From DASSUW01 sp963774155 (GTDB lineage: Bacteria > Actinomycetota > Thermoleophilia > Solirubrobacterales > Solirubrobacteraceae): a stretch of 64,000 bases of DNA. Below are positions 40,911 through 49,918 of this stretch, piece by piece. The stretch is taken from positions 682,001 through 746,000 of the forward strand of contig CAVZDW010000012.1 of the NCBI GenBank assembly GCA_963774155.1, in the 5' to 3' direction. The position numbers and the translations under genes are program-made. Under the pieces are notes generated by a model, which did no database searches, was not told where the DNA came from, and saw nothing but the letters and a program-made list of their open reading frames with translations. The stretch's first letter is position 1. Each line of letters begins with the position of its first letter.

Positions 40911-41625
40911 ACCGCTTGTCGCGCTCCCGCGTGCCCGGCTCGGGCGAGCCGCCGTGCTCGAGCCACAGGTCGGTGACGGCCCGCCACGAGCGCTCGGCCA
41001 GCGCGTTCGCGCTCTCCGGCGTCGGCTCGCCCTTCTCGACCGGGATCGGCTCCGCCGCGTGCACCTGGCAGTGCACGGGGCGGATGACCAGCTTCAGCCG
41101 CCGCACCTTCTCCGTGCCCAGGACGCAGCACGGGACCACGGTCGCGCCGGTCTCGATGGCCATCCGGAACGCGCCGCGCCTCGGCGATCCCAGTCCGCCG
41201 CCCCGGAACCGCGTGCCCTCGGGGAAGATGACCAGCACGCCGCCGCGCTCGAGCACCTGCCGCGCCGTCTCCAGCGCCTCCGGATCGGACTCCCCGCGCC
41301 GCACCGGGAAGCACCCGCAGCGCGAGATGTACCAGCCGGCGCGCGGCCGCTTGAAGAGCTCGGCCTTGCCCATCGCGCAGACCGGTCGCGAGGAGGGCAG
41401 CAGCATGCCGAGCAGGAACGGGTCCAGGAAGGACCGGTGGTTGGCGACGAGCAGCACGCCGCCCTCCTTCGGGATCGCGTCCATCCCGGTCCGGGTCAGC
41501 CGGAACCAGGTCACGGCCGCCGGGATCAGCACCCAGTGGCTGAGCCGGTAGACGAGCTTGTTCGCCCCGTGCTCGCGGGTGTACTCGTGGTACTTGGCGA
41601 GCGCGCCGAGATCGTAGACGGACAT
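40873..41625 (-). CDS. plsC: 1-acyl-sn-glycerol-3-phosphate acyltransferase family protein
   Basis: The enzyme acylates lysophosphatidic acid or a related lipid at the inner membrane. It has 250 residues from ATG 41625. The catalytic NHRSFLD (H-x4-D) lies near residue 70, the block III motif FPEGTRFRGG near 145, and VPCCVLG near 170. It has weak membrane affinity near residues 30-45. Several PlsC-like paralogues usually exist per actinobacterial genome, so the exact acceptor is uncertain. Confidence 0.88.
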   Translation of the reverse strand: MSVYDLGALAKYHEYTREHGANKLVYRLSHWVLIPAAVTWFRLTRTGMDAIPKEGGVLLVANHRSFLDPFLLGMLLPSSRPVCAMGKAELFKRPRAGWYISRCGCFPVRRGESDPEALETARQVLERGGVLVIFPEGTRFRGGGLGSPRRGAFRMAIETGATVVPCCVLGTEKVRRLKLVIRPVHCQVHAAEPIPVEKGEPTPESANALAERSWRAVTDLWLEHGGSPEPGTRERDKRFSWKWRPFRRSK

Positions 41626-41747
41626 TGCGCGGCATTCTCGCGGCAAAGCGGCGACGGGGGTCCCGTCGCGCCGCGACGGAACCCCGGCCGGCCCTTACCC
41701 CTTCCCCAGGTGCCATTGCACCGGAAGTCGGGGTCGAAAAGCAACCC

Positions 41748-42134
41748 TCAGTTCTCGACGTCGCTCAACGGCGCCGGCTCACGGACGAACCGGGTGGCGA
41801 TCGTGAGCAGCAGGTGCACGATGCCGAGCACGAGGAAGAACGCCGTGGCGGTGCCGTCGTCTTCGAACCCGAAGAGGAACGGCGAGGCGATCAGCAGGAT
41901 GGCCAGCGCGTAGTCGAGCATCACGTGGGCCTGGACCGGGATCGACTTCACGAGCCCGGTCGACATCGCCGTCGAAGCGTTCACGATCAGGACGACGACG
42001 CCCGCCGCGATCGCGATCCCCGTCGCCGTGTCGGACTCGAACGAGAAGAGGAACGGGGACACGATGAGCAGGATCGCCACCACGTACTCGAGCAGCCCGT
42101 GGACGAACGCGGGGATCGGGCCTTTCTTGAACAC
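41748..42134 (-). CDS. SPW-repeat-like membrane protein
   Basis: The 128-residue protein has a GTG start at 42134. It is a tandem duplication of two hydrophobic hairpins. Each begins with a helix ending in SPFLF (VVAILLIVSPFLFSFE and LAILLIASPFLFGFE), followed by a second helix (IAIAAGVVVLIV, FLVLGIVHLLLTI). This resembles the SPW family of small membrane proteins of unknown role. It directly follows the phosphofructokinase gene on the same strand with a slight overlap-range spacing. Confidence 0.65.
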   Translation of the reverse strand: MFKKGPIPAFVHGLLEYVVAILLIVSPFLFSFESDTATGIAIAAGVVVLIVNASTAMSTGLVKSIPVQAHVMLDYALAILLIASPFLFGFEDDGTATAFFLVLGIVHLLLTIATRFVREPAPLSDVEN

Positions 42135-42145
42135 CGAGGTGGGTC

Positions 42146-43177
<1,032 letters not shown>

Positions 43178-43282
43178 GGGTCGGAGCGTAACGTCGCCCG
43201 GAGATCTCCGCCGACACGGGGTGCCGGCGGAGATCAACACGTATGGACGAGCGGGAGCGGAGGGCGAAACCCCCTATCCGAG

Positions 43283-45487
43283 CTACGCCTTCGCAGGCTC
43301 GGGCAACGGCCCCTCGTGCGAGATCTTCGGCAGCCAGCTCAGCCGCTTCGGCAGGTACCAGTTCCAGTCCCCGAGCAGCTTCATCGCCGCCGGGAGCAGG
43401 ACGCCGCGAACGATCGTCGCGTCGAGCAGGACGGCGACCGCGAGGCCGACGCCCATCTGCTTGAACTCGATCATGCTCAGCGAGCCGAAGATCGAGAACA
43501 CCGCGACCATCACCACCGCCGCGCTGGTCACCACGCCGGCCGTCTGCTTGATGCCGTAGGTCACGGCCTCGTCGGTCGACATCCCGCGGTCGACCGCCTC
43601 GCGGATCCGGCTGATGATGAACACGTGGTAGTCCATCGAGAGCCCGAAGAGGATCACGAAGAGGAACAGCGGGAGCCAGGCGGTGATGCCGCCGATCGAC
43701 TCGAACCCGAGGATGCTCTCCCCGTGGCCGTCCTGGAAGACGAGCTTGAGCACGCCGTAGGAGGCACCGACCGAGAGCAGGTTCAGGACGATGGCCTTGG
43801 CCGGCACGACGATCGACCGGAACGTGACGAGCAGGAGCAGGAACGCCAGCCCGAGCACGAACGCGAACACGATCGGCAGGTGCGACTTCAGCGAATCGTT
43901 GAAGTCCTTCGATCCGGCCGTCATGCCGGTCACGTTGGCCTCGACGCCGTCGACCCGGTCGATCGTCGCCGGGATCACGTTGTCGCGGAGCGACGCGAGC
44001 GCCCCCTCGGACACGTCGTCCGTCCCGTTGCCGTCCATCGGGATGGAGACGACCGCGACGGACTTGTCCGGGCTCACGTTGGTCGTGATCGGCTCGGACA
44101 TCTTGCCGGTGGCCAGGGCGGCCGTGGTCATCTCGTCGATGCCCGCGACGACCTCGGGGTTGGTGACGTCGTCGGCCTGCACCGCCACGAGCGCGGGGAG
44201 CGGGCCGCCGGGGAACGCGGTCTGGATGCGGTCGTAGACCTGCATGACCTCGAGGTCCTTCGGCAGGGCCGAGGCGCCGGGGTTGACCGTCTTCATCGAC
44301 AGCGCGGGGATGGAGAGCGCGATGAGCAGGGAGCCGGCGAGCACGAGCGCCAGCACCGGGCGCCGCAGGACGCGGTCGAGCACCCAGCTCCACACGCGCG
44401 ACTCGCCGTGGTTGCGATGGCGCATGCGGCCGATGACGGGCACGCGGCCCTTCTCGACCTTGTCGCCGAGCTTGGACAGCACCGCGGGGAGCACGGTGAC
44501 CGAGCCGAGCACGGCCACGGCGACCACGAGGATGGTGCCGACGGCGAAGCCGGTGAACACGACGCTGCCGGCGAAGAACATGCCGGCCATGGCGATCATC
44601 ACCGTCAGGCCGGAGATGAGCACCGCCTGGCCTGACGTCGCGGCCGCGAACTCGAGCGCCGCCTCACTGGAGCGCCCGGCGTCGCGTTCCTCCATCTTGC
44701 GCCGTAGGTAGAACATCGAGTAGTCGACGCCCACGGCTAGACCGACGAGGAGGATGACCGAGCTGGCCGCGTCGTCCATCGGGACGATCTGGCTGATCGG
44801 GGCGACGAGGCCGAGCGTCGCCATCACGGCCGTGAGGCCGAGGAGGAGCGGGACGCCGGCGGCCACGAGCGCGCCGAAGGCCACGACGAGGATCAGCAGG
44901 GTGATGGGGAGGGAGAGGAACTCGGCCTTCTGGAAGTCGTCCTCGAACGCCTTCGAGATCGCCTCGTCGGCGGACGCGTCACCGAACTGGCCGACGAAGA
45001 CGTCGGGGTTCGCCTTCTGCGCCGCCGCGGTGGCGGCGAGGGTCGGCGTCACGCGATCGGTGATCTGGTCGTCGTCGCCGAGCACCTCGAAGGTGACCAG
45101 GGCGGAGCGGCCGTCCTCGGAGAGCTGGCCCTCGTTGCCCTCCGCGAGCGGGGACTCGATCTTGTCGAGGTGCTTGACGCCCTCGAGACGTGTCACCACG
45201 TCATCGACGGCGGCGGTGAAGGCTGGGTCGCCGACCTTCACGGATCCCTTGCCCTGCACGAGCACCTGCTCGTCGGAGGAGTCGGGATAGTCGGCGTTGG
45301 CGATCGCCTGGTCGGCGACGCGCGAGGAGCCGTTGCCGTAGTCCTCGTCGGCGATCGACTTCTGGCCGATCGCGCCGCCGAGCACGAACGCGATGATCAC
45401 GAAGGCCAGCCAACCGAAGACGGCGGTCTTGCGATGCTTGGCGCTCCAGCGGCCGGCGCGAGCCGCGAGATTCGTTGATGGCTGCAC
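43283..45487 (-). CDS. MMPL/RND-family transporter
   Basis: The 734-residue protein has a GTG start at 45487 with GGAGG ten bases upstream; an in-frame ATG at 45520 is less likely. The duplicated layout is one TM, a large extracytoplasmic loop, five TMs, then the same again. It contains GVDYSMFYLRRKMEE and GLSMDYHVFIISRIREA, the Asp-Tyr pairs of TM4 and TM10 used for proton relay in MmpL proteins. Substrates are probably lipids or hydrophobic compounds. No partner MmpS-like gene is adjacent. Confidence 0.92.
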   Translation of the reverse strand: MQPSTNLAARAGRWSAKHRKTAVFGWLAFVIIAFVLGGAIGQKSIADEDYGNGSSRVADQAIANADYPDSSDEQVLVQGKGSVKVGDPAFTAAVDDVVTRLEGVKHLDKIESPLAEGNEGQLSEDGRSALVTFEVLGDDDQITDRVTPTLAATAAAQKANPDVFVGQFGDASADEAISKAFEDDFQKAEFLSLPITLLILVVAFGALVAAGVPLLLGLTAVMATLGLVAPISQIVPMDDAASSVILLVGLAVGVDYSMFYLRRKMEERDAGRSSEAALEFAAATSGQAVLISGLTVMIAMAGMFFAGSVVFTGFAVGTILVVAVAVLGSVTVLPAVLSKLGDKVEKGRVPVIGRMRHRNHGESRVWSWVLDRVLRRPVLALVLAGSLLIALSIPALSMKTVNPGASALPKDLEVMQVYDRIQTAFPGGPLPALVAVQADDVTNPEVVAGIDEMTTAALATGKMSEPITTNVSPDKSVAVVSIPMDGNGTDDVSEGALASLRDNVIPATIDRVDGVEANVTGMTAGSKDFNDSLKSHLPIVFAFVLGLAFLLLLVTFRSIVVPAKAIVLNLLSVGASYGVLKLVFQDGHGESILGFESIGGITAWLPLFLFVILFGLSMDYHVFIISRIREAVDRGMSTDEAVTYGIKQTAGVVTSAAVVMVAVFSIFGSLSMIEFKQMGVGLAVAVLLDATIVRGVLLPAAMKLLGDWNWYLPKRLSWLPKISHEGPLPEPAKA

Positions 45488-45633
45488 TGGGGGAGGTCCT
45501 CCGGGAGAGCTGGGGAGCATTCCCGGAAAGCTTCGACCTGCAGCCGTTTGCCGGCATTGGAGGGGACTGGTGTTTCGCCGGTGCGGACAGCCTCACCTGG
45601 TCGGTGAGGCTTCCGCACGGCTGTCGTGCTGAT

Positions 45634-45696
45634 CTAGAAGACGAAGATGATCAGCAGGATGATGATGATGAGAAGTGTGCCCAGTCCGATGTACAT
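45634..45696 (-). CDS. 20-residue hydrophobic peptide
   Basis: A short frame starts MYIGLGTLL and continues almost purely with Ile, Leu, Phe and Val to a TAG stop, predicting one membrane-spanning peptide. It lies between the MMPL transporter and the RTX-repeat gene. Tiny hydrophobic proteins of this look are common in actinobacteria, but a good ribosome-binding site is not evident. It is too short for coding statistics. Confidence 0.4.
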   Translation of the reverse strand: MYIGLGTLLIIIILLIIFVF

Positions 45697-45714
45697 GGAC
45701 TGGACATACCCCGG

Positions 45715-46344
45715 TTAGAGCGCCCTCACTCGGACGCGCTCGCAGTCGGTCGCCACGTCGTCGAGCGAATCTGCCTGCACACGGTCGATTCCGGGGCCGC
45801 AGGTGACCACGTCGCGGAAGCCGTCGCGGACGAAGATGCGGTCGTCGCCCTCGTCGCCGTTGACGGTGTCCCCGTACGGATCGTTGCGGACCATGGCGAG
45901 CAGGCGGTCGTTGCCGGTGCCGCCGCTGATCGCGTCCGAGCCGGTGCCGGCGCGGATGAGGTCGAAGCCCTCGCCGCCGCTGATCGTGTCGTTGCCGGCA
46001 CGGCCGCGGACGCGGTCCCAACCCGGCCCGGCGTCGACCACGTCGTTGCCCGCCGCGGCGTAGATCGTGTCGTTGCCGGCACCGGCGTCGATGGCGTCGT
46101 CCCCGCCCCCGCCGTCGAGGTGGTCGCTGCCGTCGCCGCCGCTGATCGAGTCGTTCCCGCGCAGCGCGAACACCCGGTCCGGGCCGCCCAAGGCCACGAT
46201 CGTGTCGACGCCCCGGGACCCGAAGATCCGGTCGTGCCCGTCGGTGCCGGTGATGTCCAGCGCCACGGCGGTGCCCGCCGCCGCCATGGTGATCGCACCC
46301 GCGATCACCGAGGCCGCTGACAGGCGCTTGAGATAATGGGACAC
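45715..46344 (-). CDS. secreted RTX/hemolysin-type calcium-binding repeat protein
   Basis: The 209-residue protein starts at GTG 46344, with AGGAGG ten bases upstream. A signal-like hydrophobic segment (about 9-28) is followed by about eight nonapeptide-like repeats of the GGxGxDxxx type (GGDGSDHLD, GGGGDDAID, GGTGNDRLL). These form a calcium-binding beta-roll. The C-terminus VVTCGPGIDRVQADSLDDVATDCERV is a common capping sequence in these actinobacterial proteins. No type I secretion genes are nearby. Confidence 0.85.
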   Translation of the reverse strand: MSHYLKRLSAASVIAGAITMAAAGTAVALDITGTDGHDRIFGSRGVDTIVALGGPDRVFALRGNDSISGGDGSDHLDGGGGDDAIDAGAGNDTIYAAAGNDVVDAGPGWDRVRGRAGNDTISGGEGFDLIRAGTGSDAISGGTGNDRLLAMVRNDPYGDTVNGDEGDDRIFVRDGFRDVVTCGPGIDRVQADSLDDVATDCERVRVRAL

Positions 46345-46487
46345 AGGGCCCCACCTCCTGGCTGATCGGTTGACGCCCCGGAAACCCGCGGTGGACCGCT
46401 GAGTTGCGGGCCGCCCGCGAGGTCCGGTTGCAGTCGGGAGGTCGGGGCCCGTTTTGCGTGCCATACTGGGCCCGCGTAAACCCCTCG

Positions 46488-46565
<78 letters not shown>

Positions 46566-46568
46566 CCG

Positions 46569-46592
46569 GAAGCCCTGCAAGCGCAGGGCTTC
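46569..46592 (+). terminator. hairpin terminator after tRNA-Asp
   Basis: GAAGCCCTGC-AAGC-GCAGGGCTTC is a perfect 10-bp stem with a 4-base loop, starting 7 nt after tRNA-Asp, followed by a short T-containing stretch (CACGTTT). It lies within the integrated element, so the element brought its own terminator for the tRNA it rebuilt. Confidence 0.65.
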
Positions 46593-46609
46593 TCACGTTT
46601 CAGGGCCTC

Positions 46610-46800
46610 TCAGCGCTCATCCTCTGACGCCACTACAACGCCACTACGCGCCTCGAGGAGCTCGCGCAGGTGGTCCTCGGAGTCGTGTGCCAGGTGCCCG
46701 TAGGTCTTGTCGATCGTCTTCACGCTGGCGCCCATCATCCGCGCGAGCTGGAAGATGCTCACGCCGGCGGCGAGCGCCTCGGTGCAGGCGAGACCCGCGG
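46610..46800 (-). pseudogene. C-terminal remnant of a tyrosine recombinase/integrase
   Basis: Read leftwards, the frame encodes CTEALAAGVSIFQLARMMG, then ASVKTIDKTYGHLAHDSED, and ends in a TGA at 46612-46610. TYGHL contains the catalytic Tyr, and the preceding pattern is that of phage-type integrases. The Arg-His-Arg box that should lie upstream is lost or out of frame. It sits 48 nt from the tRNA-Asp end, where an integrase gene is expected. Confidence 0.75.
46627..46647. repeat. 21-bp repeat, left copy (two ACGCCACTAC units)
   Basis: Two ACGCCACTAC units are separated by one A. The same 21 bases recur at 48783-48803 near the other end of the element. The copy lies within the 3' end of the integrase remnant. 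It could be a recombinase arm-binding site or the trace of a duplication. Confidence 0.55.
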
Positions 46801-46887
46801 TAGCCGCAGGTGGATCGCGCGGCCGCGTCTCGTCGACCGTCCGCGGTCCCGGCGCGTCGAATCGCGCAGCCGTGCGTACCGCGGAGG

Positions 46888-46967
46888 GCGCGCGTAGCTC
46901 AGTGGATAGAGCGGCACTATCGCAAGTAGCAGGTCCCGGGTTCGAATCCCAGCGGGGATTCGCGCGG
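46888..46967 (+). pseudogene. degenerate tRNA-like sequence
   Basis: GCGCGCG, a D arm of the form TAGCTCAGTGGATAGAGC and a T loop TTCGAAT appear in the right order. However, the anticodon stem has at least two mismatches, the T stem one, and about eight extra bases separate the T arm from the CGCGCG that could pair with the acceptor. It is unlikely to be charged. It is probably a decayed phage tRNA or a second integration scar. Confidence 0.45.
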
Positions 46968-47026
46968 AGGCGACCGGGCCTCCCCCGCCTAGCGGCGCGC
47001 GCGGCCCGCTCAGACGCCGCTTTGGG

Positions 47027-47503
47027 CTACTCCTCGCCCTCCCAGTAGTCGAGCTCAGGCCCGGGCTTGCCGAACATGATCCGGTCGCCGGCGACGCTGC
47101 GCGCGCCGACCTTGCCGCTGTCGAGGTACTCGACGATGTCCGGTGCGATAAGGGTCGAGAGCATGAGGACACGGATCGGCGCGTCCGTGTCGTTGCGGAT
47201 CTGGTGCGCGCCTTCCTTGCCGCGCGGGAAGGCGACGACGTCGCCCTCGCGCAGCTGCCGCTCACCCTCGTGCGTGCGAAGCGTGGGCTCGCCGCGGAGG
47301 ACGATCACCCACTCCTCGTTCGCGTGGTGCGTGTGGAACGGCCCCTGCTTGTCGCCCGGTTCGACCTCGTACATGCTCGCGCCGATCAGCTCGGCGTCGA
47401 TGTGCGCGCCGACCCAGGCATCCCTGATCCGCCAACCCTCGCGATCCTCCGTGCGATAAAAAAATGCCCACTCGGGGTCGCTGTTGAGATTGAAGACCTT
47501 CAT
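47027..47503 (-). CDS. cupin-domain protein
   Basis: The 158-residue single-cupin protein has motif 1 as PFHTHHANEEWVIVLRGE, with the metal-binding His, His and Glu, and motif 2 as DVVAFPRGKEGAHQI with the last His. Such small cupins bind a metal and act as isomerases, dioxygenases or sugar-binding proteins. It is the only intact gene in the integrated element. A TATACA box on the minus strand (47537-47542) lies about 35 nt upstream. Confidence 0.85.
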   Translation of the reverse strand: MKVFNLNSDPEWAFFYRTEDREGWRIRDAWVGAHIDAELIGASMYEVEPGDKQGPFHTHHANEEWVIVLRGEPTLRTHEGERQLREGDVVAFPRGKEGAHQIRNDTDAPIRVLMLSTLIAPDIVEYLDSGKVGARSVAGDRIMFGKPGPELDYWEGEE

Positions 47504-47613
47504 GCCGCAAGCCTACGAGAGGGCCCGGCGGCAGCTGCTGTATAGGGTTCCCGCCGCGCCACCATTAGCGAGCTGAGCCGATGACCGAGCGTAGGCGCGC
47601 CGGCCCGCCGGCG

Positions 47614-48070
47614 CTAGACGCCGTTCGGGACGTGCTGTGTTGGCACGTAGTCGACCCACGGAACCTCGATCCGCGTCGAGCTCACGAGGTTGCCGCCCGG
47701 CTCGAGGCCGCGCGCCGACGTCCTGCAGCGCCGTGATCTTGTTCTGCAGCAGCGTCCCAGTACTGCTCGAAACGCGCGCGCGATCCGAGCGCACCTGCTC
47801 CGGGAAGTAGGAGAGCTCGATCGAGGCAGGCGGCCATCATCGCGGCGGCGACCGTGCCCGCGTCGGCGAGCTCCGGCGGCGGCGTAGATCGCCCATCCGG
47901 GCCTGGATGTCGGCGACGGCCTCGTCGATCAGCGTGATCGCCTGGCTCGAGGTCGGCCGGGTGTCGTCGTTGAACGTCCCGATCTCGTCGCCGTTCAGAT
48001 CCTTGGTCCTCGCCCTCAGCAGGGCCGCCACGTCGGCGACCGATGGCGTGAGTCGATCGGATCGAACGCG
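47614..48070 (-). pseudogene. decayed phage-like gene (resembles a small head-tail type protein)
   Basis: The N-terminal part reads VAALLRARTKDLNGDEIGTF, then NDDTRPTSSQAITLIDEAV, a composition I associate with actinophage structural proteins of about 150 residues. Downstream parts (PELADAGTVAAAMMAACLDRA, YFPEQVRSDRARVSSS, VSSTRIEVPWVDYVP) lie in at least three different frames, so several small indels have accumulated. The final frame ends at TAG 47616-47614. It supports a prophage origin for the element. Confidence 0.5.
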
Positions 48071-48928
48071 ACCCGGTCGAGCGCGAGCAGGGCGGCGCTA
48101 CAGTCGGCGACCGAGCGGCGTGATGTCGATCGCGTACGCGACCACGGCCATGGTTGAAGATCTACGCGGCGCAAAATTCCGGCACTCGCGGCGATTGCGC
48201 GCCACCGCGTCAGCGCCGGGTTCGGATGTCACTCGACGAGGATCGGACATGTAAGGCAAGACGCTCATGCCGCTTCGGAGCCGTTTGCGGACGTCGAAGA
48301 CCCGCGATCAGAAAGGGACTGCTGATACGCCGATCCAGCTCACGGCATGACCGGTCGCTGCTGCTCACGCACGCTCAGCGATTGCCGTGGCGTTCGCGAC
48401 TTCCACAGTCGCTACTCGCAGCGACTTCAGCCCATCGGGCCAGTCGTCGAAGTCGCGGGACTCGACAAGTGCCATCTCTACAGGAACCTGACGGCGGATC
48501 GCAACACACCGCGAGAAGCGCGACACGCGGCAGATCGTGGCAGCGGCGGCGTCGCTTCGACGGGGCCGCCAGACGTACCGCCCGAGTCGGCCAATACACC
48601 GATCGAGATCGACTCCGACGACTCGAAGGACATCATGGCCTTGCGGCAGTCATTACTCGCCATCTGCCGACGGCCCACAATCCCTGCTCGCTGGCTCGGC
48701 ACGAATCTCAAACGCCGGATCTGCCGCGGCGCGGTCCCACTCTGCCGGCGGGTAGCCGACCAAAGAAACCGGCGCCAGCTCAACGCCACTACAACGCCAC
48801 TACGATCGGATCTCGCGCCGCGCAGGATCCGCGCCGGTCGCGTGAGCCGAGCTCGTGAAGTCCCTGCACCTACGCACATTCTCGCACCGATTCGACACGA
48901 GCCGACGTCAGCCGACATCGGCCTGTCG
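48071..48928. other. gene-free right part of the integrated element
   Basis: No convincing gene is seen on either strand. Open frames here are short, overlap each other and show no family motif. Base composition looks less GC-rich than the flanks. The 21-bp ACGCCACTAC repeat lies at 48783-48803. Near 48919-48937 a GCGGCCTGTC unit is present in tandem at the edge of attR. Confidence 0.5.
48783..48803. repeat. 21-bp repeat, right copy (two ACGCCACTAC units)
   Basis: Identical to 46627-46647. It lies 125 bp inside attR. The near-terminal placement of both copies suggests recombinase arm sites. Confidence 0.55.
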
Positions 48929-48978
48929 CGGCCTGTCACGCCGGAGGTCGCGGGTTCGAGTCCCGTCGCTCCCGTCCC
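48929..48978 (+). repeat. attR: right copy of 50-bp direct repeat (tRNA-Asp 3' half)
   Basis: Perfect 50-base match to 46516-46565, containing the anticodon-to-acceptor part of tRNA-Asp without the 5' half. It is not a functional tRNA gene. It marks the right boundary of the integrated element. Confidence 0.85.
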
Positions 48979-48982
48979 TCGG

Positions 48983-49006
48983 AGCCGCCGGCAACGGCGG
49001 CTTTTC
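48983..49006. terminator. displaced tRNA-Asp terminator / bidirectional hairpin
   Basis: AGCCGCCG-GCAA-CGGCGGCT followed by TTTTC is a strong rho-independent hairpin 4 nt after attR. It is probably the ancestral terminator of tRNA-Asp before integration. It also lies at the 3' end of the convergent sigma-factor gene and may serve both. Confidence 0.75.
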
Positions 49007-49917
49007 TATGTCCGCTTGCGCACCAGCGCGCGCAGGTCGCCCACGGGCCCCAGGTGCCGCAGCTTGTCCGGGTTCACGATCGAGCTGATGCCCTGGATCT
49101 GGCCGTCGGCGACGTCGAGGATCATCACGGCGATCAGCCGGCCCTCGCGGTCGAAGAACAGCGCACCCGGCTGCCCGTTGACCTCCTCGCGGCGCGAGGC
49201 GAAGCCGCCGAAGCGGCCGCTGGCGCTCAGCCCCTTCGCCAGCGTGCGCGCCACCCTGGCGCGGCCGTGGAGCGCACGTGTGAAGGCAGGCGCCTTGCCG
49301 CCGCCGTCGCCGTGGAGCACCACGTCGTGGGCCAGCAGCTTCTCCAGCCCTTCGAGATCGCCCTCCTCGGCGGCCGCGAAGAAGCGCGTCGCGAGCTCGT
49401 CGCGCTGCTTGCGCGAAGCTTCGAACCGCGGGCGCCGCTCCTCCACGTGGCGGCGGGCCCGTGTCGTGAGCTGGCGGGCGTTCTGCTCGCTCGTGCCGAC
49501 GATCTCCGCGATCCGGTCGTAGGGCTCGTCGAAGACGTCGCGCAGCAGGTACGCGGCGCGCTGCTCGGGCGACAGGCTCTCGAGCAGGACGAGGAAGGCG
49601 AGCGACAGCGAGTCCGCGATCTCGGCCTTGCGGGCGGGATCATCGTCGGCACTCGCCACGAGCGGCTCCGGGAGCCACTCGCCCACGTAGGTCTCGCGCT
49701 GGACTCGCGCCGAGCGCAGTTGGTCGAGCGAGAGCCGCGAGACCACCGTCGAGAGGTAGGCGCGGGGCGACTCGATCCGCTCCCCGCCCGCGCGCGCCCG
49801 GTGGAGGCGGAGGAACCCCTCTTGCACCACGTCCTCCGCCTCGCTCACGCTGCCGAGCATCCGGTAGGCGATGGCGAACGCCGACGGGCGGAGCTGGTCG
49901 AACTCTTCCTCGGTCAT
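49006..49917 (-). CDS. ECF41-type RNA polymerase sigma factor with SnoaL-like C-terminus
   Basis: The 303-residue protein has sigma region 2 (FAIAYRMLGSVSEAEDVVQEGFLRLHR, about 13-40) and region 4 (YLLRDVFDEPYDRIAEIVG, about 130-165). An NTF2/SnoaL-like extension (about 175-290) carries the ECF41 signatures WLPEP, DGGGK and NPDKL. In this group the extension replaces an anti-sigma factor and modulates activity. The downstream epimerase gene starts 967 bp away on the same strand and matches the known ECF41 partner type. Confidence 0.9.
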   Translation of the reverse strand: MTEEEFDQLRPSAFAIAYRMLGSVSEAEDVVQEGFLRLHRARAGGERIESPRAYLSTVVSRLSLDQLRSARVQRETYVGEWLPEPLVASADDDPARKAEIADSLSLAFLVLLESLSPEQRAAYLLRDVFDEPYDRIAEIVGTSEQNARQLTTRARRHVEERRPRFEASRKQRDELATRFFAAAEEGDLEGLEKLLAHDVVLHGDGGGKAPAFTRALHGRARVARTLAKGLSASGRFGGFASRREEVNGQPGALFFDREGRLIAVMILDVADGQIQGISSIVNPDKLRHLGPVGDLRALVRKRT

Positions 49918-49918
49918 G

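Noticed and set aside
48929..48978. Second tRNA-Asp gene
   Set aside because: Only the 3' half is present; it is the attR duplicate.
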